Part shown: piece after piece, positions 12,159 through 25,093 of the stretch
Layout: every line of letters begins with the position of its first letter
Position numbering within the stretch: position 1 is the first letter of the stretch
Source: Osedax fenrisi
Taxonomy: Eukaryota > Annelida > Polychaeta > Sabellida > Siboglinidae
Direction: 5' to 3'
Length of the DNA stretch: 64,000 nt
Assembly: GCA_964019155.1 (NCBI GenBank)
Contig: OZ025239.1
Span: 104,937,112 to 105,001,111, forward strand
Translations under genes and position numbers: made by a program
The notes under the pieces: model-generated
Database searches by the model: none
Seen by the model: only the letters and a program-made list of their open reading frames with translations
Told to the model about the DNA's origin: nothing

Positions 12159-12168
12159 ATATAAGCTG

Positions 12169-12700
<532 letters not shown>

Positions 12701-13030
12701 GCATTTATAGATATAGCTATATGATAAATCTATAATTACATACATATCATATATAAATATACATGACACATACATAAATATCTATTCACATATACATGTA
12801 TTCCTCACATGTTGCTTACATAGTTAATAGTTACTAGTTATTAATTAAGTTTTCTATTTATATTACATTGTAATACCTAGAAATTACTGCCATAATTATA
12901 TTGCCATTAAATTACTGCCCCATATAATGGACAACCCTACTGCATTGAACCTGTACTGCAGTGTGTGTCCAGTTTAAATAATACACATATATACTGTGTT
13001 GACTGTTATCATTGTGTATTGACATGTACA

Positions 13031-13829
13031 CTAAGAGTGATCATTGGAAGGTAAAGGAAGATGTTTTAAGACACATGCAAAAAAATGTATTCAATTTGAG
13101 ATCATATTGACGACGCGACAGACCGTTAAAAATTAGTACAAAATTACATTGAAAATTATTATAGAAAAATACATTATAACACAAAATATACGAAAATATA
13201 TGAAAATGGTTGATACAACTTAATTCTTTACAAAAAATTATCACTAGCTCTCATTATAGTATACATGATATCTGTTTTCTAAAAAATATAATAAAAAGTG
13301 AAAAAAAAATGTTGGTTTATTTTTTATACCTTTTTGAAAAAATCTTGATTTTTCACAACAAATATAGTAAAAGTGGTATAAATATTACATTTTTATAAAT
13401 TAAATATTTTTTTTTTAATTTTACCTTTTAGATTATATAGACATATAAATTGTAAAAAAAAAAATTCTTTAATATATTAGAATTTTAAAAAAAATCCTAG
13501 AAATTTCGTTTATTTCATTTCATTTATAGGAAAAAAATTAAACACTTTAACTTTTTTTATTTTCCATAAATATCACATTTAATCTATGTGCTATTAAAAT
13601 TTCATAATACAAAAAAAATTATTAGTAGGTTAAAAGTCACTTTTTAGTAATTTTTAAAATTTCCCATGTTAAATTTCTTATTCTCTATGTTAAACTTCTA
13701 GGAAATATCGTGAGCCCTAGGATGGTCAAAAATAATAAAAAAATATTGATTTATTTTTATACATTATTTTATAAGCTCCAGGATCCCGAATATCGGAGGA
13801 CCCATATTCAGCTGAATGATCACTCTTAA
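13031..13829. mobile_element. Non-autonomous TIR element, TTAAGAGTGAT family, subfamily III
   Basis: The left end is CTAAGAGTGATCATT and the right end AATGATCACTCTTAA, flanked by a perfect 6-bp duplication TGTACA (13025-13030 and 13830-13835). 799 bp. The interior is AT-rich and unlike the other subfamilies. Only the ends and the target preference are shared. No coding capacity. Confidence 0.8.
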
Positions 13830-13835
13830 TGTACA

Positions 13836-14500
13836 CTGTACAATGTACAATGTATACTACATTGTACAGTGTACAATACCAATACTTTAAGGGGTATATT
13901 CACCTTTGTGTGCTCACATGTAAAAGATAAACGAAATTAACTATTTTTAAACTTCTCCAATTTTAAATATATTGTATATTGTATATATAATACTTACATA
14001 CATTATTCTATAATGTAGTCTATTGTTATTTATACGATATATAACATTTATATTACACATATAAGTTAATTAGTTTTCGCATTATAAAAATGATAAATAT
14101 ATTAAGATAATAATGAACATAAACATCCTCCCTTCATCCGTATGACATCATCGAATCCAAACTTCTAGAAACTTCTATAACCTACGTTTTCTCTGGCAAA
14201 CATGACCTTCAGCACATATGTATGGCCTAACTAGCGCAGTTTGTTCTAGAATATGTACACGATATTTCATTATAAAGTTTGCACGTCAATGAATAAACGT
14301 AGCTCGAATTTAAATCATATTTTTTGACAAAATTGATTCAAAAATACTTAAGTAATAGTATAGAATATGTGTATGTGTGTGTGTATGTGTGTGTATTCGT
14401 ATATAGACTTACTAATCGATAATATGTTCCATACGGTTTATGCAGGATATAATATTAGAATCGGAATGCTTACACGATAATCAAAATAATATAATGAAGA
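13836..14500. other. AT-rich non-coding DNA
   Basis: TTAAGGGGTATATTCACC near 13888 resembles the TTAA-type transposon terminus, but no partner end was found. A (GT)n tract lies near 14370. Confidence 0.4.
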
Positions 14501-14589
14501 ATTACAGAATCGGAGAAGAAACAACAAGTTAGCGCTACACTGATGACATCATCGTAGTAGTGATTGACAGCTATACTTTATCCTACATC

Positions 14590-14800
14590 ACGTGGTACCG
14601 ATGTCTAATGAGGCTTACCTACGCACGGACTCCATCTTCACGTGCGGTTTTACCACTCGTGGAATGTGCAATGAAATATGGTCGGTTGGGCGTGCGATAA
14701 TAATGCCTATTTCATACGTGAAAAATAGGACGCGTTCTATTTCAACGCGCGCAAACGATTTCAAGCCGCTAAATGTAACTTTCAATACCGATAGCGGCAC
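14590..14800 (-). other. Possible first coding exon in a CpG-richer patch
   Basis: About 14500-15010 is richer in CpG than the surrounding DNA. On the minus strand an ATG at 14800 opens a 61-codon frame without low complexity that runs into GTGCGTAGGTAAGCC, a good splice-donor context near 14608-14617. The plus strand is also open for 132 codons (14592-14990), but that frame runs through an ATT/ACT repeat. No protein family was recognised and no second exon found, so this is only a candidate. Confidence 0.2.
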
Positions 14801-15659
14801 TATAGTATCGTATATTATTACTATTATTATTATTACTATTATTATCAGATTTAGGCAATGCCAGGATAATTATAGAAGCGGTATTGCTTATCGAGACAAT
14901 TACCCCTTATATGCACATTTGACTATTTGCGATGCATCGTGGTCTGTTAATAGGGGGCAGCATCGTTCCACGTTACGCGATACGCAATAGATGGAAACGC
15001 TTACGTGAACATCAGTAAATGTAAATATTGCACTTAATAATAATAATAATAATAATAATATAATTTATTGAATATAGAAAATAGATATTCAAAATGGCAT
15101 AAAATAGGAGACAAAACTAATAATAAAAAATAAATAAATGTATTAACATTATTGATTTACATAGTGGTTAATAGGATCGCAAGCCACGCACCTGACAATG
15201 AATACTTCTAGAGTCTGTGTGCGTATGTCACGGCTAAAGATACTACCTTACTTAACGTTCACGATTATGAATAAAAAAATGTAAAACCTCTTTATAAGAA
15301 AATATAAAAAATAATTATAAATAAAAATAAATCGAAGTATTGTATATTGATACAAAGTATAGAAATTAATTAATAATTTTCTATCATATATTTTTATTAT
15401 ATAAGATATTTTTGTTTCTTACAAATATTTTATATTACATAAATAACTCTAATTGAATTAAAATTAATTAATAAATGTTATTTTTATCTTTGAATTTATT
15501 GCATATCCTTAAATTTATTAAAATTAGTTAATAAATGTTATTATATCCTTAAATTTTATTGAATCTATTGAATCTGTTATCTAAACATTATATAGGTACA
15601 ATTATTTTAAACAAACAATTATTTTTAAATAAATAAATATACTATATATATATATATAT

Positions 15660-16952
15660 TAGTGCTGTAAAATTTCAAATCTCAAATATCAAATCTCAAA
15701 TCTTTTTTTTTCGGTTCGGTTCAAATCTTTAATTTTCGAGTATTAGGAAAGATTTGATGGTCTCAAATCTTTATTTTAAATTTAGTTTCGATTCGGGTAT
15801 CATGTCGGGTAATTGTTAGGGTAACGATAGATTAACATAATTATGTAATAAGTTTCTTTCAACTATTTTAAAATATCCATTAAAATGTATAGATTATATT
15901 AATTCGATCATCAGTTATGCCACCTATATGATAATATATTTAAAATAGAATAATGTTATCAATGACACGGTTTCCTTGATTTATTATCCATTAATAACAA
16001 TATTTAAAAATTAATACGTATATTCTGCATATTCCTGAATGAATATCATTAGATTAAGTTTAAATGATTTATACTCTGTATTGATATATACAAATGTTAA
16101 TTCATAAACCGTTTAAAACTATATTTGTCTACAAGTACATTTTGAATACATATTTGACACTATGTTATATATATATATATATATTAGTAGATATTATATA
16201 TAGTAGATGCATCTACTAGATATATAGTCTAAATATAATATTTATATTTATCCTTCTATATATATATATATATATACATATATGCTATAGCATATATGCC
16301 ATATATGGTGTATATAGTATATAGGATTCCTCTTACACCTTTACTAAATATTATATACTGATATATATGATTATTAGAATAGAAACGTATTCAATAATTC
16401 AAGTAATTAATAATTATTTATTGTTAATTATTCAATTATAATTTATTAATTAATAATTATTTATAAATTAATTATTATTATTATTAATTAATAATAATAA
16501 TGTATGATATATTATTTTAATTAATTAATAATTATTTAATTATAATTTATTAATTAATAATTATTTATAAATTAATTATTATTATTATTAATTAATAATA
16601 ATAATTTATTAATTATTATAATTATTTATTAATTATTATAATTATTTATTATTTATTATAATTATTTATTAATTATTATAATTAATAATTAATTTAATTA
16701 ATAATAATTATTTATTAATTAATTTATTATTATTAATAATAATTAATTAATTAATATCTCATTTTTGTCTTCGTTAACTTATTTTAAAATATTATTAAAA
16801 GATTTGAAGTTCTCGAGAACATACCTAAATATGAGAGATTTGAAGTTCTCGAGAACTTGATATTTTTTTAAAGATTTGAAGTTCTCGAGAACAACAATTT
16901 TAAGATTTGAAGTTCTCGAGAACAACCAAGTATTTGAAATTTTACAGCACTA
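15660..16952. mobile_element. hAT-like non-autonomous element nested in the pogo-like MITE
   Basis: The TIR is TAGTGCTGTAAAATTTCAAA, with its inverse (ATTTGAAATTTTACAGCACTA) at the right. The left subterminal region has several AAATCTCAAAT words. The right has four copies of AGATTTGAAGTTCTCGAGAA (16799-16925). Subterminal repeats of this kind bind transposase in hAT elements. The insertion lies in a (TA)n tract, so the target duplication cannot be read exactly. The interior (16390-16760) is a TAATTATT-rich array with no ORF. Confidence 0.78.
16799..16925 (+). repeat. Four subterminal repeats with GTTCTCGAGAAC palindrome
   Basis: Each unit is AGATTTGAAG followed by the 12-bp palindrome GTTCTCGAGAAC. 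They are unevenly spaced, sit inside the right end of the hAT-like element, and are probable transposase binding sites. Confidence 0.8.
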
Positions 16953-17549
16953 ATATATATATAACCTATATGTTATATAATGCATTTTCAATTATAAATT
17001 AATTCTTAAAATCATTGGAAAAGTAAAAACCTCTTTATAAGAAAATCTAATCTAATCTATAAAAACAACATTATTGAAAAAAAACAGTTTCTTATATAGA
17101 GATTTCACTGTATATATAATATATAAATTATAGTACAATTATTATATTATTAATGTTGTAAAATATCGCGGTCATTGGTAGAAGATACTTTAAAAATAGT
17201 CGAGTTCATATGAATATAGTTTCTTAACAGGAGATTTTTGAAAAAAATATATTATTTATTAAAAATTATGTTATATAAAAATCATAAAAAATTATTAATT
17301 CCCTTTAAAATAATATATAATATGATGCACAAAAGTAAATATAAGTGCCTAAAATATGCATTTATAAACGATAAGCGATTACAAATAATGATAAAAAATG
17401 TGTATTATTTTATTTACTAATAATGTAGGTCCCATTCTCTTTGTCTTATACTTATCAATACATATTAAATGTAGACAATATATATACATCTAAATGTATT
17501 GTACAAGATATAGAAAAAAATTACTTATTCTTTTATGTATTTCTAATGT

Positions 17550-17585
17550 TAAGCCTTACCAACTGAGCCATACAGACAGTTAATA
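17550..17585 (-). mobile_element. Possible SINE head remnant
   Basis: CCTTACCAACTGAGCCATAC plus AGACAGT resembles the tRNA-like head at 33636-33663 (A-box region). Only about 30 bp, so this could be chance. Confidence 0.35.
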
Positions 17586-17775
17586 TCAACTCATTAGGAT
17601 TTCAATGTAAACAGTTCACATACGTCTGTACATTACTGTTGATTACTGACCTGTTCTATTGATTTCTTAGCAACAGATACAACTGATGTGGCAGTGGTCT
17701 GAAAGTTTGCCAGGATTATATTGCTGATGAACTCGTTGATGTCCTGTTAGATGGTGGTGGTCATCAGAGGTTAGT

Positions 17776-18155
17776 CTACATAGCCTACATAGTCTACATA
17801 GTGGACATAGTCTACATAGTGGACATAGTCTACATAGTGGACATAGTCTACATAGTGGACATAGTCTACCTAGTCTACATTGTGGACACAGTGGACATAG
17901 TCTACATAGTGGACATAGTCTACATAGTGGACATAGTATACATAGTCTACATAGTGGACACAGTGGACATAGTCTACATAGTGGACATAGTCTACCTAGT
18001 GGACACAGTGGACATAGTGGACATAGTCTACAGAGTGGACATAGTCTACATAGTGGACATAGTATACATAGTCTACATAGTGGACACAGTGGACATAGTC
18101 TACATAGTGGACATAGTCTACCTAGTCTACATAGTGCACATAGTGGACACAGTCG
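17776..18155. repeat. 9-bp-based minisatellite (GTCTACATA / GTGGACATA)
   Basis: About forty 9-bp words alternate between GTCTACATA and GTGGACATA, with GTCTACCTA, GTATACATA and GTGGACACA variants, grouped into larger repeats. Because 9 is a multiple of 3, frames stay open on both strands (a D-I-V-Y-I-V pattern on + and an L-C-P-L-C-R pattern on -). Neither looks like a real protein. Confidence 0.92.
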
Positions 18156-18369
18156 TGTCATAGATCATCGAGTAATTACACATACATTTAATATAAATAT
18201 TAACACGTATTTAATAGGAATAATACTGATCATAATTACGATTAAAATGAATGAAAAAAATATTTATAATATTTTAGTACGATTCTAAATTATAGAATTA
18301 TAATCTTGAAAACGATGCAATATTTATTATTTACTAATATTGTTTAATTGTAAACTATTGCGCGATGCA

Positions 18370-18700
18370 TGGCAATAGTGATGCAGCTATAACTAAACTA
18401 GGTCGCGCGATAGCGCAGTGCTAGATTGGAAGGTCACCTGGTCGACTTGTGATTGGACGATGCGTTGAACTACGGTCCGCAATCGAGTGGACGCCAGCAC
18501 GAGGTACCTGCTCCGTTGACCATTGCGGTCAGACAGTACGTATGAGGGCAACTTTAGCTCGGGCTCGCTTAGTATCAGACTCATGTTGTTACTATAGGGG
18601 CGCGGGGCGGTGGGGTAGGGTAAGGTGAGGATGGGGGGTAAGGTTGAGTAATATCGTTGCACGTAAAAGTAAACGCACGGTGACAAATAACATGTTAACA
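18370..18700. other. GC-richer island
   Basis: A 330-bp patch, distinctly richer in GC and CpG than its surroundings, with TCGCGCGATAGCGCAG near its left end and a G-rich segment near 18596-18650. A 102-codon minus-strand frame (18701 to 18393) spans it but resembles no family I know. The TAGCGCAGTGCTAGA segment looks slightly like a tRNA A box, but no B box was found. Confidence 0.35.
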
Positions 18701-18825
18701 CTTGGATATAAGTAAAGCATTGTATTGTTTTTTAAATATTAATTATTGGCGGAGCAGTAGGAAACGAGTTACGCAATGAACGCGTAATCATCCATTGTTA
18801 ACCTTGTAGTTTAATGTGTATCGAA

Positions 18826-18856
<31 letters not shown>

Positions 18857-19169
18857 CAAATACAAAATTATAACATACGCGTATATATATTGTATTTCTA
18901 TACACATATACATATATATATATATATTTATGTATGAGAAAACTGATTTTAGTATAATTCGATTACGCCTTATTTTAGCGACACGTTTGCAGATATATTT
19001 ATTGAAGGTTTAACCCTACACATAACTCCTCAAGTTAAGTTATTATTTACCCGTATAACCCCCATATACCAGGTATTTCCTCACCCCATAATGTGTATAT
19101 ATTCGGCATAATTCCACACTTATAGTAGAATATAATGTATATTTATATATAAATATAAATATAGTAGGA

Positions 19170-19385
19170 CAGCAGTAGGACGTGTGTTCAAGCCTCGTCC
19201 GGACCATTAAAATTGGTCTTAAAATATTATTTAGAAGTAATCTTATATAATTATGTACAAATAAATGATCAGCTCTCGTTAAAACTATGGATGTCTTAAC
19301 ATGAGAGTGGCATCGAAGGGATATTAGAGCCATATATGGTTATAAGTGAAAACTTCCTCTAAGTTCCTAGATGTCATGAAATGGT
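19170..19385 (+). mobile_element. SINE copy, plus orientation, truncated at both ends
   Basis: Begins inside the tRNA-like head (GTGTGTTCAAGCC is a B-box-like block), continues through TCGTCCGGACCATTAAAAT, TTAGAAGTAATCTTATATAA and GCCATATATGGTTATAAGTG, and stops in CTAAGTTCCTAGATG. Collinear with the reverse copy at 33366-33663. Confidence 0.8.
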
Positions 19386-19959
19386 CATAATAAGTAGGTC
19401 AACATAGCAGACTCGCAACTGTAATGGATAAGATATTCATTGTATCTATCTTCGACTATAAATACACGTGTTCACTACTTCTATCTGTGACTACCATCGA
19501 TATAAAGAAAGTGGATAAGCAATTGACGCACGCAATGCATGTAAAAGATAGACACGTGAATGACACTTTTATCGATAAATTAACAAAATGGTATCAGTGA
19601 TTTTGATATAATATTAAAACAGTAGGCTAAAAGAAATTCGTCGAAATAGATTAAAGTGACTTCTATCTATATCAATGGATTTAAATTATAAATATCAATA
19701 AAATCAATAAAATAGTATTATATCTTCAATTTAAATGCACAAAATTACGAGGAATGTTGATATTATGTATTTTAAATATATAATTTTATTTTTAGTATTG
19801 ATAGTACAATAAAATTGGTAGTAATTATCAATATATATATGTATAAATAAATATTATTATAAATAAAAAGTAGTGGGCCAAATAGTGGGTTTCGACTGCA
19901 GCGCCCGTAGCAGATATCTACATATACACATACACCAAAGACTGTATGTCTGCTCACTA

Positions 19960-20160
19960 TCTTTGTAATGGTAACTTTTTACTGAGAAATAGATACTCTT
20001 CTGTAATACATTAATTATATTTCAATGATTTCAAAGATATCAGAGATATTTATTTTAAAATAAAAATGCATTCATTTTTTCGAATTTGTTTTTCTATATA
20101 AATATTTTATTAAAAATACGAATTTTATTATCAATTCGTTTTCAATTGAAACATTGTATT
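19960..20160 (+). repeat. Dispersed repeat, copy 1 of 3
   Basis: ATAGATACTCTTCTGTAATA, then TATTTCAATGATTTCAAAGA and TATCAGAGATATTTATT, are also found near 37930-38100 and 62575-62710. Ends are not clear, so the element class is unknown. Confidence 0.6.
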
Positions 20161-20885
20161 AAGCTATGTACGTCGACATACTACATAATAAAATATGTAT
20201 TAATAAGACTATAATTTGAATATAATCGTTATTTAATATGTAATCATAATTTAGAAATTGTTTCTGTATTGATTGATATATGGAATTCAAATATGTACTC
20301 GTGAATGCAATAAGATAAAATCATTCAAGTATAACATAAAAGTTTCACGAAATATTCATGAGCATATGTCATGTACTCGATATATATATATATATATATA
20401 TGGTGTAGAATATAACACTACACCATATCAATGCAGACTGTAGTATATAATAGTCCTCTATATTATTGTTGTCCGTGGTATATTCAATGTATATTATTAT
20501 TAAATTATTATCGTATTACTATTATTTTATTATTATTTTCTTCCTGCACGAGCGAAGGGGTCTTTTTTCACATGACCCTATTTTAATGCAAATAAACCTA
20601 ATATCATCATCATCATCATCATATTAAATGTAGTACTTTATTGTTATTAAATGTATAGAGAGCACAAGTGAAGGTCAAATGGTAGTATCACTTCACTGAA
20701 TGATGAACTTACTCACCTACTATCATCTTTTATTACTTTAAAATGTCGACTATATTCATATATTTTATCATTATAATTTCTTCTTTTTAAATTTATTATT
20801 ATTCGTGTAATTATTTATTCGTGTAATTATTTCAACTCGACGCATATAAACGTCCATCGTTTTCAACTGAGTCAATAAATCCTTC

Positions 20886-20918
<33 letters not shown>

Positions 20919-21045
20919 AACTACTATCCGCAAGTAAACACATTATTATAATCATTATAGTTAAACATGTCCGATAGCGCAATAATCTAGCAAACGAGTG
21001 AACGATTTCACTTTCTATTGTAAAGTATCGATATATTTACGTACT
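20161..21045. other. AT-rich non-coding DNA with a possible retroelement tail
   Basis: CACATGACCCTATTTTAATG near 20560 followed by (ATC)n at 20604-20622 looks like the 3' tail of a SINE or LINE. A small hairpin ATGGTGTAG...CTACACCAT lies at about 20400-20427, and an (ATT)n tract near 20886. Confidence 0.35.
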
Positions 21046-21141
21046 ATAGTATGATTATGTACTATAGTATGATTATGTACTATAGTATGATTGTGTACTA
21101 TAGTATGATTATGTACTATAGTATGATTATGTACTATAGTA
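21046..21141 (+). repeat. 18-19 bp tandem repeat (ACTATAGTATGATTATGT)
   Basis: Five to six near-perfect copies, one with a G for A change. Confidence 0.85.
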
Positions 21142-21593
21142 TTACTATATTATAATATCGTAATAAATTATACGATATCACATGCACTACACATAAATCG
21201 CGTACGATATAATAATCGGTCTATAATTATGTAATATAAATAAGTGTTTTGTGTTTTTGTATAATATCTTATCTAGTAATGAACCATACACTACACTATA
21301 GGAGTAGTAGTAGTAGATAATACATACGTATATGTCCTATGGTGAACGTTTATAAAAGATATACTACAAATGTATACGTTTATGGATAAGCAGCTTTATA
21401 AAGCTAATACATATGCAACTTAATTCGAGTTGATGAAGTTGATAAGCAGAACGATCACTAACAAGTATTGTGGTTATGACTACTTCGTGATGTGTATAAT
21501 GAAGATACTAGATTCACTATATCGTCGTGTTCATACTTTAGATTATTTATGCGGCAATCGTATGAAGTAATCATTATTATACGGAATGATTAT

Positions 21594-21935
21594 AGGGGTA
21601 TCTATGGGGGTGTGTAGTGAGTATCTATGGGGGTATCTGGTGAGTATCTATGGGGGTATCTAGCGAGTATCTAGTGAGTATCTAGTGAGTATCTAGTGAG
21701 TATCTATGGGGGTATCTAGAGAGTATCTATGGGGGGTATCCAGAGAGTATCTATGGGGGGTATCTAGTGAGTATCTATGAGGGTGTCTAGTGATTATCTA
21801 TGAGGGTATCTAGCGAGTATCTAGTGAGTATCTAGTGAGTATCTATGGGGGTATCTAGTGAGTATCTATAGGGGTATCTAGTGAGTATCTATAGGGGTAT
21901 CTAGTGAGTATCTATGGGGTTATCTAGTGAAAACT
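21594..21935 (+). repeat. GAGTATCTATGGGGGTATCTAGT minisatellite
   Basis: About 15-20 units of 11-23 bp made from GAGTATCTAGT and GAGTATCTATGGGGGTATC, with changes in the G run. Non-coding. Confidence 0.9.
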
Positions 21936-22068
21936 AACGTGTCACAAAACTGCTGCTTGAAACCATAATCTCCGATCACTCGAGTACAACTATAATTTCG
22001 ACTTCGCATGCCTTCACTGAAAGTATACGCGACGTTAGATAAATCATAGTTAATTTTATAGACTGTGA

Positions 22069-22710
22069 TTAAGGGGATCCCGCACATAACACGCAATTTT
22101 CCAATTTCGTGTATAAATAGATAGGAAAAACATAGGTCCACTAAAAAAAATAGAACTGATATTCTATTCATTCAATTGACCTAATTTTTTTTGTAATGTA
22201 TTCATAACATATACATGCATAGGAAAATAGAAAGTTATTTTTAATATAATTATTTATTATATTATATATATCTAAATTAAAAATTATCGATACTAAAATG
22301 ATGGTATTTCTATAGAAATTATCATTTTATTCAATGAATTCTATACATTTTATTAATTATCTCTCTATTTTACTATTCACATAATTAAATTCTATATAAA
22401 GCAAACAAAATTAATATTATACTTATAATAGTTTGTATGTTCTATATTTTTGAATGCACATACCTAGCGTGAAATAAGTATTCTGAGAAAACAGTGTTTG
22501 AAGTTTACAGCATAACAATTTAATATTAAATAGCATATAATATAGCATTATCTTATAGTCATAAAACACATTTTTATGCCATTTCTAGACTGAATTCATG
22601 TCTAATTTTTTTACAGATACTAAAAAACACTACAATAAGTATTATTATGTAATAACAAAAATATAAAAAAAAATAAATTATCATCACTTTAAATGTGCGG
22701 TAGGTATCCA
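22069..22710. mobile_element. TTAA-type TIR element, copy 2, reverse of copy 1
   Basis: The left end TTAAGGGGATCCCGCACA matches the right end of 2718-3803 when reversed. The interior contains the complements of TCAGTCTAGAAAT, GTTTTCTCAGAATA and TTTCCATAGAAAT-like words in the same order. It lacks the hairpin-ended insertion of copy 1 and so is its empty-site paralogue. The far end is eroded around GGTATCCAT (22703-22711). Confidence 0.68.
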
Positions 22711-23269
22711 TAAATGTATAGTTTGATAAATTGTAAACTTTACATATACATATATATATATATATATATTAAATAAATGTAGTCACAAAAATGATATAAG
22801 AATATATAAGAATATTGATGCTAATAAAATAACTATATCCTAATAATCAATATATGTTAACAAACGATGTCAAGCAGCATATCAACTATATAACCGATAA
22901 TATTTTATATATATATATATAAATATATGTAATAAATTTTACCCTAAACAAATATGGAAGATTGCTAAATATAAATTGAAGCAGGTCAGATATTTAATAA
23001 AAAAATATATATAATATATGTTAATAATTATATTATACACAGTTATTAATTAGATTATAATATTATATTAAAATATAATTATATTTTAAATAAGTACAAT
23101 TTAAATTGATATATTAATATTCGAATGAATTTATTTTTATTATCAATAATTTTATATTAATTAAACTTAAGTATATAGGTGGCATAAAAACGTTATTAAA
23201 CGAAATCACGCGAAATATTTTATTTAAAAATATTTTATTTTCATCCGACCGAAATATATAGAGCTAGAG

Positions 23270-23575
23270 AATCTACACACGCCAACGTACGCGCACCGCT
23301 ACCGTTATTACGTCTACCAACATTAAAGTTGATTTATTGACTCCGTTCTCTTCCATGGCGTCAACATCCGATTGGTTGTTGATATCGTGTACGGTTGCCA
23401 GGGAGATGCACACTTCCTGTTCACTAATGAAAGATAAACATGTACCTAATGTGTGTGTGTGTGAGTGTGGAGGTGTTACCAATCATGCTGAAGGATGCTC
23501 ATCATATTATGTAATATAGCGCGAGTAGCCTATGACTAGGAGGAGCCAATACTGGCGGTAGTTAGGATACGGGTA
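23270..23575. promoter_or_regulatory. CpG-richer patch with CCAAT boxes; possible promoter and first exon
   Basis: On the minus strand AACCAATCGG lies about 20 bp upstream of GACGCCATGGAAG, an ideal animal start context at about 23356. The frame that follows (M-E-E-N-G-V-N-K...) reaches a possible donor in AACGGTAGCG near 23295-23304. On the plus strand GAGCCAATACTGG sits near 23545. The arrangement could be a promoter, but no downstream exon was recognised. Confidence 0.25.
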
Positions 23576-23636
23576 ACACTAAATCACTACTAGAGCTATC
23601 GGTATCACTAAAGAGAGATTCTGTATCAATATAATA

Positions 23637-23697
23637 AACTATATACTATACTATACTATACTATACTATATACTATACTATATACTATACTATATAC
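23637..23697. repeat. (TATAC)n microsatellite
   Basis: Repeats of CTATA with a few seven-base variants. Confidence 0.85.
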
Positions 23698-23879
23698 GTG
23701 TTGAATACAGTGAACAGGAACCTAGATTGATGAGAGATAGTCGCTGTTTAGCCTGGATAGCAATGGTCACCTCGCATGATTCATTGTTCTTTTTCTGATG
23801 ATGGTCACATGATTAGAGTTTAACATCAATAATTATATATTTATAATTTTATCATCATAAATATTGTTATATATTTATA

Positions 23880-23884
23880 TGTAA

Positions 23885-23930
<46 letters not shown>

Positions 23931-24388
23931 TTAATTGTATAATAACCATTAGCCATTCTGAATCAATATCTTCAAATATCTGTTAAATATAATAATATAC
24001 TTATATTAAATATAATAATATAGCTTTTTGCATAGTATATGAAGATATAATTAAAATTAAAATTGTAATATTATATTAAATGCTTTATCTTTGAATTCAT
24101 GTTATATACAAACACATATATATAAACTCATTTATCTTTAGGAGTAATATGTTTTTAAATAATAAATTCTACTATTTATAACTCTTCTGTATAGAATATT
24201 TTCTATAGGGAAGAGTGGACACTTTATACTAGTTGTCAATGTCAGCATGTTTCCATCAGTAAACATATTAGTTTAGAGTGAATGAAAGCGACAAAAGATA
24301 GCATTGCTAGGAATACAAAGGGCATATGTACACTGTACAATGTACACTGTATAACAGATAATACATAATATACTATTGCATATATACA
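23880..24388. other. AT-rich non-coding DNA
   Basis: A (TA)n tract lies at about 23890-23925. The rest has no recognisable gene up to the abrupt base-composition change at the LINE junction. Confidence 0.45.
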
Positions 24389-24409
24389 TAATATACACAA
24401 GTTGGCATT

Positions 24410-25093
24410 GAGTCTCTTACTGCCCAATTATCCTCCTTCTCTCCCTATTCTAATGACTCCACTATCCTAGAGTCACTCTCTTCCGCTATCTCATCTCTTC
24501 CTGATGCCCTAAATAAATCAACAACCAAATCTTTCTCTGCCATTGTCAAATCAAATTTACCTCCATCCCCTTCTACCTCCACCCTACTTAATCCACCCAC
24601 TATTCACTCCTGCGCTTCCAAACCATCAATAATCATTGAGCATATCCTACCTGCTGACAGAAACCTTACCTACATAAAATCACTATTTGCCCACCTTCAA
24701 CTAGACCCCATCACAATCACTGACTACTCCTTCATCTCTCACTATGCCAACCTAGTATTATCTTCGTCATGTGCGACCGATACCTTTATTAACTCTAGGT
24801 CACTACTTCAGTCATCTACCTATAAATCTCTATTCATACGTCAATATATTGACCCTCCAACCATCAAGGCTGGTCGAATTCTCTTCCATGCATCGAAAGC
24901 CCACTGTCATGACCTAAAGTGTGTATTTAATAGACGAACCCTTACTTATCAACTTCGATCCCCCCTCACCTCTGGTAGAATTGACTGGAAATCGAATCCC
25001 TACCTACCTACTGATGTTGAGATTGAGTCTTGGTCTAAATCCTATGACTCTTTCTGTAAATCCTCCCGCACTAATGTTAAACCTTCGAATTGA
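24410..25093 (+). CDS. LINE ORF1 protein, C-terminal part
   Basis: 227 open codons followed by TGA at 25091-25093. The N-terminus is missing because the element is truncated. The first about 70 residues are rich in Ser, Pro and Thr. The next about 90 (from S-I-I-I-E-H-I-L-P) show alternating hydrophobic strands and an F-I-R-Q-Y-I-D-P-P block followed by a basic, Cys/His-containing stretch. This layout resembles the RRM-like RNA-binding domain of CR1-group ORF1 proteins, which coat the element RNA and act as chaperones. I cannot confirm the fold. The stop is followed directly by ORF2 codons in the same frame, in the context TGA CTA. Confidence 0.75.
   Translation, partial: ESLTAQLSSFSPYSNDSTILESLSSAISSLPDALNKSTTKSFSAIVKSNLPPSPSTSTLLNPPTIHSCASKPSIIIEHILPADRNLTYIKSLFAHLQLDPITITDYSFISHYANLVLSSSCATDTFINSRSLLQSSTYKSLFIRQYIDPPTIKAGRILFHASKAHCHDLKCVFNRRTLTYQLRSPLTSGRIDWKSNPYLPTDVEIESWSKSYDSFCKSSRTNVKPSN

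Larger units (their letters stand above)
15279..17112. mobile_element. pogo/Tigger-like (Tc1-mariner) MITE interrupted by a hAT-like element
   Basis: The left part has TGTAAAACCTCTTTATAAGA. The right part ends CTTATATAGAGATTTCACTG followed by TA. Compared with the intact sister at 48606-49189, the flanks align on both sides and the extra DNA is the element at 15660-16952. CAGTAAAACCTC termini and a TA target are typical of pogo-type transposons. That assignment rests on family knowledge, since no transposase is present. Confidence 0.72.

Noticed and set aside
17667..18163. Leu-Cys-Pro-Leu and Asp-Ile-Val-Tyr repeat ORFs on opposite strands
   Set aside because: Both arise from the same 9-bp repeat; no evidence for either protein.
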